From CAIUGU01 sp963819685 (GTDB lineage: Bacteria; Pseudomonadota; Gammaproteobacteria; Steroidobacterales; Steroidobacteraceae), in assembly GCA_963819685.1 (NCBI GenBank), contig CAWFXI010000005.1, forward strand, positions 62,001 to 126,000: DNA of 64,000 bases. Reading direction: 5' to 3'. How positions within the stretch are numbered: position 1 is the stretch's first letter; each line of letters starts with the position of its first letter. The notes below the pieces were generated by a model that saw nothing but the letters and a program-made list of their open reading frames with translations, did not search any database and was not told the origin of the DNA. Both the position numbers and the translations under genes were made by a program. This document shows, piece after piece, positions 1-8,707 of the stretch.

Positions 1-132
1 AGCGGGGCTGGAGAGGACGACCCTGAATCGACTCGCGGTTCCCGGCGCTACGGAGTATCCCCGTATGGCTGCGGAGCCCGGATCGGGTGTTCAATAATGC
101 GGAATAGTGAATTGCATACAGTGAGGAATTGA

Positions 133-540
133 ATGATGAACGTTCGCAACCTGCGTGCCACGGCCGCAACTCTGCTGCTCGCCATTGCAGTGCCGGCTCT
201 TGCACACCATTCGTTCGTCGCTCAGTACGATCCGGCGAAGCCCAGGACCATCACCGGCAAGGTCACCAAGGTGGAGTGGACCAATCCTCACGCGCGGTTT
301 TACATGGACGTCAAGGATGACAAGGGGGCCAGTCACAACTGGCACGTCGAGCTCGGCAGTCCGAATACCCTGCTGCGTTATGCATGGAAGCGCGACACGC
401 TGAAGGCGGGTGACGATGTGAGCGTCGAGGGTTTCCTGGCGCGCGACGGATCGGACCTGATCAATGCCAAGACGGTCAAGTTTGCCGACGGACGTGCCAT
501 CAATGCCGGGTCTTCGGCCGATCTGACGGATACTCGCTGA
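133..540 (+). CDS. Exported DUF6152 family protein
   Basis: A 135-residue protein with a clear signal peptide ending near ALAHH; the mature part starts with HHSF and carries the TNPH motif typical of DUF6152. The family has no established biochemical role; it is small, secreted and probably beta-rich. GAGGA at 123-127 lies 5 bases before the first ATG and 8 before a second ATG at 136, so either may start it. A paralogue lies at 28626-29000, also beside exported catabolic genes. Family call is from visible motifs; function unknown. Confidence 0.8.
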   Translation: MMNVRNLRATAATLLLAIAVPALAHHSFVAQYDPAKPRTITGKVTKVEWTNPHARFYMDVKDDKGASHNWHVELGSPNTLLRYAWKRDTLKAGDDVSVEGFLARDGSDLINAKTVKFADGRAINAGSSADLTDTR

Positions 541-561
541 CAGCACGTCAGCGCTGCATCC

Positions 562-582
562 GGCCCCCGAAAAAAGGGGGCC
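562..582 (+). terminator. Candidate terminator hairpin after DUF6152 gene
   Basis: GGCCCCC pairs with GGGGGCC around a GAAAAAA loop, a perfect 7-bp stem 22 bases after the stop codon. No T tract follows, so it may be a weak or partial terminator. Confidence 0.4.
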
Positions 583-646
583 TTACCGATAATCCTTGGG
601 GTACAATCCCGAGGATCCCCTGTCCGAACCTCGAAAGGAGTGCGTC

Positions 647-1150
647 ATGACAGACGCCGGCGTCATGGCTGTTGCTGACTGGATTGCCACCACCTCGCTC
701 AGCAAGCTGATTGCGACCAGGGACTGGGCAATCCCGACCATTCAGTCCATTCACATTGTGTCGCTGGCTCTGGTCATGGCTTCGGCTCTGGTGATTGACT
801 TGCGTATCCTGGGGCTGCTCAGCAAGGATCAGCCGCTGTCCGCTCTGGCCCGGCGCCACTTGCCGAGTGTCTGGATCGCGCTCGTGTTCGCTACCATCAC
901 GGGCTCGCTGTTGCTGATTGCAGAGCCTGTCCGTTCTTTGCCGACCTGGGAATTCCAGAGCAAGATGGGGATGCTGCTCGTCGTCATCATCATTACCCTG
1001 GCTTTTCAGCGATTCATTGCAACGCGGGCAACGGAGTGGGATCTGGCCCCGGCTCTGCCTGTAACGGCGAGGTTTGCGGCCGTAGCGTCGATGGCGCTGT
1101 GGATACTCATTATCGTGGCGGGTCGCTGGATCGCTTACCACGCCGGCTGA
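647..1150 (+). CDS. Small integral membrane protein, DUF6644-like
   Basis: About 167 residues with four predicted hydrophobic segments (roughly residues 22-45, 60-85, 95-115 and 140-160). The N-terminal helix contains PTIQSIH and the C-terminal helix ends in GRWIAYH. The ATG at 647 is chosen because AAAGGAG lies 7 bases upstream; an upstream in-frame start at 596 has no such site. The next gene encodes a clear paralogue (shared L-IESIH-like and GRWI motifs), so this is a tandem duplicate pair. DUF6644 is recalled from pattern, function unknown; a heme or quinone membrane partner is possible but not shown. Confidence 0.65.
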   Translation: MTDAGVMAVADWIATTSLSKLIATRDWAIPTIQSIHIVSLALVMASALVIDLRILGLLSKDQPLSALARRHLPSVWIALVFATITGSLLLIAEPVRSLPTWEFQSKMGMLLVVIIITLAFQRFIATRATEWDLAPALPVTARFAAVASMALWILIIVAGRWIAYHAG

Positions 1151-1188
1151 CACCGCTGCCCAGTTATTTCCCCGGAGAAGAATGAAGC

Positions 1189-1680
1189 ATGGCAATCGCT
1201 GATGTTCTGCAGGCAATCGAAGAGTCGGGAATCGCGACCGCAGTTCGCGAGTCCGCACTGCTGTTTCCGCTGATCGAGTCCATCCACGTCATTGCGATCG
1301 CGTTTGTGTTTGGCACCGTCATTTTCGTCGATCTGCGTCTGCTCGGCCTGGCATCGCGGAAAGTATCCGTGACCCGCATGACCAACGACCTGCTGCCCTG
1401 GACCTGGGGTGCGTTTGTGCTCGCCGCAATCACCGGTGTGCTGCTGCTGGCGTCGACCGCTATCCGCTATTACGACAACACACCCCTGCGCTTGAAGTTC
1501 CTGTTCATGGCCATGGCCGGCATCAACATGCTCGTGTTCCATTTCGTCACGTACAGGGACGTCAATCGTTGGGACAACGACGCAATGCCGCCTGCTGCTG
1601 CCCGCACTGCGGGAGGGATCTCCATCCTTCTGTGGGTGTTGGTCATATTCTTCGGTCGCTGGATCGGCTTCACCGTCTGA
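1189..1680 (+). CDS. Small integral membrane protein, DUF6644-like (paralogue)
   Basis: 163 residues, four hydrophobic segments, same architecture as the preceding gene: PLIESIHVIAIA in the first helix and a C-terminal GRWIGF. GGAGAAGAATGAAGC precedes the ATG. It lies 38 bases after its paralogue and probably shares a transcript. No catalytic motif is visible. Function is unknown; the pair sits just before the flavocytochrome run but is separated from it by 259 bases with its own candidate promoter. Confidence 0.65.
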   Translation: MAIADVLQAIEESGIATAVRESALLFPLIESIHVIAIAFVFGTVIFVDLRLLGLASRKVSVTRMTNDLLPWTWGAFVLAAITGVLLLASTAIRYYDNTPLRLKFLFMAMAGINMLVFHFVTYRDVNRWDNDAMPPAAARTAGGISILLWVLVIFFGRWIGFTV

Positions 1681-1838
1681 AGCCCGGTCAGGCTTTTGAA
1701 CAGGATCAGTATCCAGAGACTGGCTGCGAATGAACTGGCCCGGGTATCGTGAAAGCGGTGCCCGGGCTTTCTTTTTTTGAGGCCTGAACGCGCAGCCGGT
1801 TTTGCGCTGCACTACAAATACGCCGGCAAACAAAATGT

Positions 1839-1881
1839 AATTCACATGTGAATTCATATTTTGAGTAACGCGTTGTATATT
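1839..1881 (+). promoter_or_regulatory. Candidate promoter with overlapping 16-bp palindromic operator
   Basis: AATTCACATGTGAATT at 1839-1854 is a perfect 16-bp palindrome in AT-rich DNA, unlike the surrounding GC-rich sequence. Its last two bases form the start of a possible -35 (TTCATA, 1853-1858), followed after 17 bases by TATATT (1876-1881). The first flavoprotein gene starts 58 bases further on. A repressor binding here would block the -35. No regulator gene is visible nearby, so the binding protein is unknown. Confidence 0.5.
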
Positions 1882-1939
1882 GACCAACCAGTGACCGGAG
1901 CCGAGACTCCGCAGCACATCCAGAGGGGAGTGAAGCGTT

Positions 1940-3565
1940 ATGCCCATCAAGTTACCGCCCGGCATCAGTTCGGGAACCTTTGCTGCGGCAGTCAAGGAAT
2001 TCCAGGGTGTCGTGGGTGCCGACTGGGTCTTCACCACTGAAGAAGACCTCGATACCTACCGCGATGCCTACTCGCCCCGCTGGGGCCATGAGGATGAGTA
2101 CCTCGCGTCCGCTGCGGTAGCGCCCAAGAGCGTCGAGGAAGTCCAGGCGATCGTACGCCTCGCCAACAAGTACAAGATCCCGCTCTATCCGATCTCCACA
2201 GGCAAGAACCTGACGTATGGTGGATCAGCGCCGACGTACTCCGGGAGCGTTGTCCTCGACCTGAAGCGCATGAACCGCGTGCTCGAGGTCGACGAGAAGC
2301 GCAACTTTGCGCTGGTCGAGCCTGGCTGCTCCTACTTCGATCTGTATCGCTACATCAAGGACCGCGGCCTCAAAGTCTGGGTCGACTGTCCGGATCCGGG
2401 CTGGGGCAGCCCGATAGGCAATGCGCTCGACCATGGCATCGGCTATACCGCCAGCCAGTTCCGCGACCACTTCGGCGCCCATTGCGGCATGGAAGTCGTA
2501 ACGCCCACCGGAGAAGTGATGCGCACCGGCATGGGCGCATTGCCCGGTGCCGGGACGTGGCAGGAGTACAGGTACGGGGTCGGTCCGTGGGTCGACGGCC
2601 TGTTTGCGCAGGGCAACTTCGGCATCGTGACGAAGATGGGCTTCTACCTGATGCCGCAGCCCGAGGCCTGGCTGACAGGCACCGTGAACGTCCCCAAGTA
2701 CAGCGACTTCAGCGCACTGGTCGACCATTGCAACTATCTTGAGGACGCCCATCTGGCCACTGGCCAGGCTATCTACAGCAGCGGGCTCGGCGGTCCGCAG
2801 GCGGCCGCTGATATGCAGGCGCTGCTGGCCAATGGTTGGCCGTCGCTGGCGCAGCTCGATGCCTACGCGCAGAAGCGGGCAGTGCCGGCATGGCGCGTCA
2901 AGCTGAATTTCTATGGGCCGCCGAAGACGATCCAGGCGAACTGGGAGTACGCGCAGGAGCGGATCTCGAAGTCCATTCCGGGTACCACGTTCACCAACTT
3001 CGAGACGCTGCCCATGCCGCTGACGGCTGAGCAGGAAAAGACCCATCACCTGGTCAACTTTGGCATTCCGAACATGGCGATCTTCGCCAGCATGGCGCGC
3101 GAGCCAGGGGAAACCGATCCGAAGGACGGCCACACCGATTTCTTCGCGGTCTGTTCCAGGTCGGGGGAGGCCGTGTTCAGGGCCTTGAAGCTGTCCTACG
3201 ACACACAGAAGGAATTCGGCGTCACCCCCATTACCGCGACGCCATTTCGGGGACCAGTGAGCTGGAATCACAGGTCGTTCTTCATGGGCGCGCCGACGGT
3301 TGAGAGTCAGCGTGACAACCCGGAATTCAACCGCCGCAGCCGCGCGTTGTACGACGGCTACGTGAAACGCTTTTCCGAAGCAGGTTTCCCGCCGTATCGG
3401 ACGAACCCGGGTGCCCAGGATCTGCTGGCTGCGCAGTTCTCGTTCAACAACAACGCGCTGCTCAAGTACCAGGAAGCCCTGAAGGACGGAATCGATCCGA
3501 ATGGCATCCTGGCTCCGGGACGCTACGGAGTGTGGCCGAAGAGACTGAGGAAAAATCGCGCATGA
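1940..3565 (+). CDS. 4-cresol dehydrogenase-type flavoprotein (PCMH flavin subunit), copy 1
   Basis: A 541-residue VAO/PCMH-family FAD oxidoreductase. In the family it oxidises 4-alkylphenols (p-cresol, ethylphenol, eugenol-like compounds) through a quinone methide that is hydrated, passing electrons to a bound cytochrome c. The FAD-binding domain shows STGKNLTYGG near residues 87-97; Tyr93 matches the phenolate-binding Tyr95 of PCMH, and the YRTNP motif at 486-490 matches Tyr473-Arg474. The tyrosine that carries the flavin cannot be placed without an alignment. AGAGGGGAG precedes the ATG. The stop overlaps the cytochrome start (ATGA), as expected for co-translated subunits. Substrate unknown. 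Confidence 0.85.
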   Translation: MPIKLPPGISSGTFAAAVKEFQGVVGADWVFTTEEDLDTYRDAYSPRWGHEDEYLASAAVAPKSVEEVQAIVRLANKYKIPLYPISTGKNLTYGGSAPTYSGSVVLDLKRMNRVLEVDEKRNFALVEPGCSYFDLYRYIKDRGLKVWVDCPDPGWGSPIGNALDHGIGYTASQFRDHFGAHCGMEVVTPTGEVMRTGMGALPGAGTWQEYRYGVGPWVDGLFAQGNFGIVTKMGFYLMPQPEAWLTGTVNVPKYSDFSALVDHCNYLEDAHLATGQAIYSSGLGGPQAAADMQALLANGWPSLAQLDAYAQKRAVPAWRVKLNFYGPPKTIQANWEYAQERISKSIPGTTFTNFETLPMPLTAEQEKTHHLVNFGIPNMAIFASMAREPGETDPKDGHTDFFAVCSRSGEAVFRALKLSYDTQKEFGVTPITATPFRGPVSWNHRSFFMGAPTVESQRDNPEFNRRSRALYDGYVKRFSEAGFPPYRTNPGAQDLLAAQFSFNNNALLKYQEALKDGIDPNGILAPGRYGVWPKRLRKNRA

Positions 3566-3921
3566 AAACTTGCATTGCAATGACGGGCATTGCGCTGCTC
3601 GGTGTGTGCGCGGCATCCGCGTATGCCGCGGACGCAGGTCAGCAGGCGCGTGGCAAGGAAAAGTTCGACTACTGGTGCGGCACCTGCCATGCGGGTGATC
3701 CGCGCGAGAATGGTCGCTACTTGCCGGGCACGGCCTCCCTGGCTGCGAAGTACAATGGAGCCCGGCCGAGCGCCCTCGAGGAGCGCACCGACCTGCTGCC
3801 GCCTTACATCGAGCTGGTGATCCGGCGCGGCAGCGAGGGCATGCCGTTCTTCCGCAAGACCGAAATATCGAACAGCGAGATGGCAGACATCGCGGCTTAC
3901 CTCGCGCGCAACACGAAGTAG
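3562..3921 (+). CDS. PCMH-type cytochrome c subunit, copy 1
   Basis: A 119-residue exported monoheme cytochrome c with a signal peptide ending AYAAD. The heme site is CGTCH at 39-43, and Met94 in GMPFF is the likely sixth ligand. It matches the small subunit of p-cresol methylhydroxylase, which accepts electrons from the flavoprotein in the periplasm. The ATG lies in the ATGA overlap with the flavoprotein stop. The C-terminal half (EISNSEM...AAYLARN) is nearly identical in all three copies. Confidence 0.85.
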   Translation: MKTCIAMTGIALLGVCAASAYAADAGQQARGKEKFDYWCGTCHAGDPRENGRYLPGTASLAAKYNGARPSALEERTDLLPPYIELVIRRGSEGMPFFRKTEISNSEMADIAAYLARNTK

Positions 3922-3963
3922 CGCGTACGGAAATAACTGGACAGTCAGACAAGGGGATTCTTC

Positions 3964-5598
3964 ATGCCGATCAAGTTGCCGCCCGGAATGAGCACGGGAA
4001 CTTTCGCCTCCGCCATCAAGGAGCTGCAGGGAGCCGTTGGCAATGACTGGGTGTTCACCAGCGAGGAGGACCTCGACACCTATCGCGACCCGTATTCATT
4101 GCGCTGGGGTGACGCGAATGAATATCTCGCTTCCGCTGCCGTTGCGCCCGACACCGTGGAACAGGTGCAGGCCGTGGTGCGCATCGCCAACAAGTACAAG
4201 TTGCCGCTGTATCCGATTTCGACCGGCAAGAATCTGACGTACGGCGGTTCGGCACCGACCTACTCCGGCAGCGTCGTCGTTGACCTGAAGCGGATGAACC
4301 GCATTCTGCAGGTGGATGAAAAGCGCCACTTTGCCCTGGTCGAGCCAGGGTGTTCCTACTTCGATCTGTACCGTCACATCCAGGATAACGGCCTCAAGCT
4401 GTGGATCGACTGCCCGGATCCGGGTTGGGGCAGCCTGATCGGCAACGCACTCGACCACGGGATTGGCTACACCGCGACCAATTTTCGCGATCACTTCGGA
4501 GCACACTGCGGCATGGAGGTGGTGCTGCCGACCGGCGAGGTGATACGCACCGGCATGGGGTCACTGCCGAAAGCCGATACCTGGCAGGAATACCGTTACG
4601 GTGTCGGCCCCACCGTCGACGGATTGTTTGCCCAGGCCAATTTCGGGATCGTGACCAAGATGGGGTTCTGGCTGTTTCCGCAGCCGGAGAGCTATCTCAA
4701 GGGCAGGGTCTTCGTGCCGAACTACTCGGACCTTGGTCCATTGGTGGACGAGGTCAACTATCTCGAAGACTCCCTGATCATGACCGGGCACGCGGACTAC
4801 TTCAGCCCGCATGGCTCGATGTTCACGGGGGGCGCGGACGATCCAGATCTCGCCACACTGATGGCCGATGGCTGGCCAAGCCGGGAGAAGATCGACGACT
4901 TCGTGAAGCGCAAGGGCAAGCCGGCCTGGGGCGCCGAATTGCGATTCTACGGACCGCCCAAGGCGGTCCAGGCGAACTGGGAATATGCTCAGGAACGCAT
5001 TGCAAAGGCCATCCCCGCTGCAAAGTTCGAGGCCGACGCGCCGCTGACCATGCCGCTCACCGCCGAGCAGCAGAAGACCGAGCACCTGGTCAATTTCGGC
5101 ATTCCGAACATGGCCATCTTCGGCATGATCGCCCGTCGCCCGAACGCGCCGGACGTACCGGTACAGGGCCACGTCGACTTCCTCGCGATGGCGCCGCGGA
5201 ACGCGGAGGCGGTGTTCAAGTCTCTGCGGATCTTCTACGAAACGCAGCGGGCCCATGGTGCGCCGATCATCACTACGCCCTTCACGGCACCCATCCCGTG
5301 GATCCATCGCATCTTCATCGTCGCCACGGGCGTGGACAACTACCGCGATGACCCGGCCAAGAACGCCAAGGCGACCGCTCTGTTCGCCGACTACATCAAG
5401 AACCTGGCCGAAGCAGGCTTTGGCGAGTACCGCACCAATCCGGCAATGCAGGATCATCTGGTGGCGCAGTATTCGTACGGCAACCATTCATTGCTGCGGT
5501 TCCAGGAGCGGCTGAAGGATGCCGCGGATCCGAACGGCATCATGGCGCCGGGACGTTACGGTATCTGGCCGAAGCACCTGAGGAAGGGTCGCGCATGA
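3964..5598 (+). CDS. 4-cresol dehydrogenase-type flavoprotein, copy 2
   Basis: A 544-residue paralogue of copy 1, collinear over the full length, with the same STGKNLTYGG and YRTNP motifs. It differs mainly in the substrate-domain stretch around residues 265-300 and 425-450 (IPWIHRIF instead of VSWNHRSF), which could change substrate choice. It begins 42 bases after cytochrome copy 1, with AAGGGG upstream of the ATG. The stop codon overlaps ATG 5595, where the paired cytochrome should begin. Confidence 0.85.
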   Translation: MPIKLPPGMSTGTFASAIKELQGAVGNDWVFTSEEDLDTYRDPYSLRWGDANEYLASAAVAPDTVEQVQAVVRIANKYKLPLYPISTGKNLTYGGSAPTYSGSVVVDLKRMNRILQVDEKRHFALVEPGCSYFDLYRHIQDNGLKLWIDCPDPGWGSLIGNALDHGIGYTATNFRDHFGAHCGMEVVLPTGEVIRTGMGSLPKADTWQEYRYGVGPTVDGLFAQANFGIVTKMGFWLFPQPESYLKGRVFVPNYSDLGPLVDEVNYLEDSLIMTGHADYFSPHGSMFTGGADDPDLATLMADGWPSREKIDDFVKRKGKPAWGAELRFYGPPKAVQANWEYAQERIAKAIPAAKFEADAPLTMPLTAEQQKTEHLVNFGIPNMAIFGMIARRPNAPDVPVQGHVDFLAMAPRNAEAVFKSLRIFYETQRAHGAPIITTPFTAPIPWIHRIFIVATGVDNYRDDPAKNAKATALFADYIKNLAEAGFGEYRTNPAMQDHLVAQYSYGNHSLLRFQERLKDAADPNGIMAPGRYGIWPKHLRKGRA

Positions 5599-5607
5599 AG
5601 AAGTACA

Positions 5608-5955
5608 TTGCAGCCACTGATAGTGGCGCTGATCGGGGCGACCTCGGGGTCCGCCTATGCTGCGGACGCGGGCCAGCTCGCGCGTGGCAAGGCAAAGTTC
5701 GACTACTGGTGTGGCACCTGTCATGCGGGAGGCACGTTTGAACGGGGGAGCCCGTTGCCCGGTACGGCCTCGCTGATGATGAAGTACAAGGGGGAGCGTC
5801 CAGGTGCCCTTGAGGACCGGACCGACCTGCTGCCGCCATACACCATGCTGGTCATCCGCCGTGGCAGCGGCGGCATGCCGTTCTTCCGCAAGACCGAGAT
5901 CTCGAACAGCGAGATGGAAGATATTGCGGCTTATCTCGCGCGCAACACGAAGTAG
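5608..5955 (+). CDS. PCMH-type cytochrome c subunit, copy 2, frameshifted leader
   Basis: The mature part is a normal monoheme cytochrome c (CGTCH; GMPFF with the Met ligand). The expected start is ATG 5595, overlapping the flavoprotein stop as in copies 1 and 3, but that frame does not read into the cytochrome. The cytochrome frame can only begin at TTG 5608 or GTG 5623, which gives a leader without the usual basic residues. Removing one A from the run at 5598-5602 restores a leader beginning MKST and running into LIVALIG. This is either a real defect in export or a consensus error; the same kind of extra base occurs in other genes of this window. Confidence 0.7.
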   Translation: MQPLIVALIGATSGSAYAADAGQLARGKAKFDYWCGTCHAGGTFERGSPLPGTASLMMKYKGERPGALEDRTDLLPPYTMLVIRRGSGGMPFFRKTEISNSEMEDIAAYLARNTK

Positions 5956-5994
5956 CCCTGATCGAAGACCGTATATTCAGAAAAGGGGATCATA

Positions 5995-7644
5995 GTGCCA
6001 GTCAAGTTGCCACCCGGGATCAGCGCGGGGACCTTCGCCACCGCGATCAAGGAGCTGCAAGGCGTCGTCGGTGCAGAATGGGTGTTCACCAGCGAAGAGG
6101 ATCTGGACACCTATCGTGACGCCTATTCCCTGCGTTGGGATGACCCGGATGAATATCTTGCTTCCGCCGCCGTGGCGCCAGATACGGTAGAACAGGTACA
6201 GGCAGTCGTGCGGATTGCCAACAAGTACAAACTGCCGATCTATCCGATCTCGACCGGCAAGAACCTGACGTACGGCGGCTCGGCGCCGACGTATTCCGGC
6301 AGCGTGGTCGTCGACCTGAAGCGGATGAATCGCATCCTCAAAGTGGACGAGAAGCGGGCCTTCGCGCTGGTCGAGCCCGGCGTCTCCTATTTCGATCTAT
6401 ACCGGTACGTGCAGGACCATAAACTCAAAGTCTGGATCGACTGTCCGGATCCGGGCTGGGGCAGCCCTATCGGCAATGCACTGGACCACGGCGTGGGTTA
6501 CACCTCGAGCCCGTTTCGCGATCACTTCGGTGCCCATTGCGGCATGGAAGTCGTGCTACCGAATGGCGAGCTCATGCGTACCGGCATGGGTGCGCTCCCG
6601 AACGCCGACAGCTGGCAGGATTATCGCTACGGTGTCGGTCCCTACGTCGATGGCCTGTTTTCCCAGGCAAATTTCGGCATCGTCACCAAAATGGGATTCT
6701 GGCTGTTCCCGCAGCCGGAAGCCTGGGGAAGCGCGACGGTCACCGTGCCGAAGTATGGGGACCTTCAGGCATTGATCGAGCATGTGAGCTACCTTGAAGA
6801 CTCTCACCTGATGACAGGACAGGCTAATTACCAGAGCCTGCTGCTGGGCGGTCCAGGCGCTGGAGGCCCGGGAGGGCCGAGGAGTCCCGAACTGGTTGCG
6901 TTGATGGCCAACGGCTGGCCGACCACAGAGCAGGTCGAGGCCTATGCCGCGAAGCGAGGCGGGCCCGCATGGCGCGTCCGGCTGCAATTCTATGGACCGG
7001 AAGCGACGATTCGTGCCAACTGGCAGTACACGCAGGACCGCATCGGGAAGGCGATTCCCGGGTCGACGTTCCAGCTGGATGAGATCCTGCCAATGCCACT
7101 GACACCGGAGCAGGAGAAGACGCACCACCTGGTCAATTTCGGCATTCCGAACATGGCGATCTTTGCGATGATCTCGCGCCGGCCGACTGATCCGCCGAAT
7201 CCACCTGACGGGCATGTCGACTTGCTGACGATCTGTCCGCGAACAGCCGAGCATCTGCTCAAGGTGCAAAAGACTCTTTACGCTACCCAGGTGAAGTTGG
7301 GCGAACCCGTGACGGCATCGCCGTTTGCAACGGGAATCACCTGGTATCACAGGACGTTCCTCACTGGCGCGCCAACTACCGCGAACTATCGGGATGATCG
7401 CGAGAAGAACAAACGCGGTCGCCTGGTGTTCGAGACTTATATCAAGGACCTGGCGGCAGCAGGCTTTGGTGAATACCGCACCAACCCGGCGATGCAGGAT
7501 CTGCTGGTGTCCCAGTATTCTTTCAATAATCATGCCCTGCTGCGCTTCCAGGAATCGCTCAAGGACGCAGCCGACCCGAACGGCATCATGGCGCCGGGGC
7601 GTTACGGCATCTGGCCGAAGCGGCTGAGAAAGGACCGCGCATGA
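5995..7644 (+). CDS. 4-cresol dehydrogenase-type flavoprotein, copy 3
   Basis: A 549-residue third paralogue with STGKNLTYGG and YRTNP intact. A glycine/proline-rich insert near residues 282-296 (GGPGAGGPGGP) is absent from the other two. Start is GTG 5995, supported by AAAAGGGGAT just upstream and by alignment of its first residues with copies 1 and 2. It lies 39 bases after cytochrome copy 2 and overlaps cytochrome copy 3 by ATGA. Function as for copy 1, substrate range unknown. Confidence 0.85.
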   Translation: MPVKLPPGISAGTFATAIKELQGVVGAEWVFTSEEDLDTYRDAYSLRWDDPDEYLASAAVAPDTVEQVQAVVRIANKYKLPIYPISTGKNLTYGGSAPTYSGSVVVDLKRMNRILKVDEKRAFALVEPGVSYFDLYRYVQDHKLKVWIDCPDPGWGSPIGNALDHGVGYTSSPFRDHFGAHCGMEVVLPNGELMRTGMGALPNADSWQDYRYGVGPYVDGLFSQANFGIVTKMGFWLFPQPEAWGSATVTVPKYGDLQALIEHVSYLEDSHLMTGQANYQSLLLGGPGAGGPGGPRSPELVALMANGWPTTEQVEAYAAKRGGPAWRVRLQFYGPEATIRANWQYTQDRIGKAIPGSTFQLDEILPMPLTPEQEKTHHLVNFGIPNMAIFAMISRRPTDPPNPPDGHVDLLTICPRTAEHLLKVQKTLYATQVKLGEPVTASPFATGITWYHRTFLTGAPTTANYRDDREKNKRGRLVFETYIKDLAAAGFGEYRTNPAMQDLLVSQYSFNNHALLRFQESLKDAADPNGIMAPGRYGIWPKRLRKDRA

Positions 7645-7997
7645 AAACATTTATTGCGTTGGGCTTCACCCTGTTCGCTGTGTACGCGACCTCCGCGAAT
7701 GGCGCGGACGCGGGCCAGCTTGCAAGAGGCAAGGAGAAATTCGAGTACTGGTGCGGTACCTGTCACGCAGGGGATCCGCGGGAAGGCGGACGCTTTCTGC
7801 CGGGTACGGCGTCGCTGATGGTGAAGTACAAGGGCGAGCGTCCGGCTGCCCTGGAGGATCGTACCGATCTGTTGCCGCCGTACATCGAGCTTGTCATCCG
7901 GCGCGGCAGTGAAGGCATGCCTTTCTTCCGCAAGACAGAGATCTCGAACAGCGAGATGGCGGATATCGCAGCCTATCTCGCACGTAATACCAAATAG
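7641..7997 (+). CDS. PCMH-type cytochrome c subunit, copy 3
   Basis: A 118-residue exported cytochrome c. The signal peptide ends near ANGAD; the heme motif is CGTCH and the Met ligand sits in EGMPFF. It is closest by eye to copy 1 (shared AGDPRE and PYIELVIRRGSEG). Translationally coupled to flavoprotein copy 3 through ATGA. It is the intended electron acceptor of the flavoprotein in the periplasm. Confidence 0.85.
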   Translation: MKTFIALGFTLFAVYATSANGADAGQLARGKEKFEYWCGTCHAGDPREGGRFLPGTASLMVKYKGERPAALEDRTDLLPPYIELVIRRGSEGMPFFRKTEISNSEMADIAAYLARNTK

Positions 7998-8018
7998 ATT
8001 CCTCAGCATCGGAGAACC

Positions 8019-8624
8019 GTGATGATCAACAGAAGAGGCTTTATCCAGGGGGGCGTCGTGGCGGCGGTGCCGCTGGTGACAGGTGCCGGGTTCGCCCTGG
8101 GCGGTGGTCAGGCGCGCGCGTCATTGCCAGCAGTGCCACTCCACACCGTAGTGTATGACGAGCGCTTTGCAGACAGCGTCGCATTCGCCAATGAGGCGCG
8201 CTGGATGGGGCAGCGGACGAGCGCCATTCGGGGTGACGTCACGCAGCTCTGGTACGACGATCTCTATCATCGCTGGCAGAAGGGTGCTGTGGCCATCGCC
8301 GGCATGACTACGCTGGACGCGCTGTTCTGCCTGCAGATATTCGGCAACGACGCGGGTTTGCGACTGCTGCTGAAAGCCGAGCATCAGCCGCGCGAGGCAC
8401 AGGTGGAGCACCGGCTGCAGGGGCCAGAACTGGCTTTTGCAGGCGCATCGCTCGACAAGTGTGGTGCCGACTGGAGCGGCCGGATGGCGCAGCTGCTGGT
8501 CGGGTGTCCCGCAACCCGCGAAGGTCGATTCGACACCACCGTGGTTACCGCAGTCGACAATGGGGCTGCAGACAAGCCCACACTGGTGTCGTGGCTGCTG
8601 GCGCCCCGTCAACGCCTGGCGTGA
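8019..8624 (+). CDS. Tat-exported protein of unknown function
   Basis: 201 residues. The N-terminus has a twin-arginine signal (NRRGFIQGG) followed by a hydrophobic stretch and a cleavage-like ARASL, so the protein probably folds before export. I recognise no domain: the middle has an Ala/Gly-rich segment (AVAIAGMTTLDALF) and two cysteines near the C-terminal half. It starts 21 bases after cytochrome copy 3 in the same direction, so a role with the flavocytochromes or the following quinoprotein (assembly or scaffolding) is possible but unproven. Confidence 0.65.
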   Translation: MMINRRGFIQGGVVAAVPLVTGAGFALGGGQARASLPAVPLHTVVYDERFADSVAFANEARWMGQRTSAIRGDVTQLWYDDLYHRWQKGAVAIAGMTTLDALFCLQIFGNDAGLRLLLKAEHQPREAQVEHRLQGPELAFAGASLDKCGADWSGRMAQLLVGCPATREGRFDTTVVTAVDNGAADKPTLVSWLLAPRQRLA

Positions 8625-8707
8625 ATGCCCACCGCTCTGATCCGGATTTGCGTCTGCGGGCTGCAGGCGCTGCAACTGCAACAATAGAAAAGCTCAAGGG
8701 GAATATC

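Noticed and set aside
2225..3952. Open 575-codon frame on the minus strand opposite flavoprotein copy 1
   Set aside because: It mirrors the codon bias of the real gene, has no family motifs, and runs opposite a well-supported coding region. Similar frames occur opposite copies 2 and 3.
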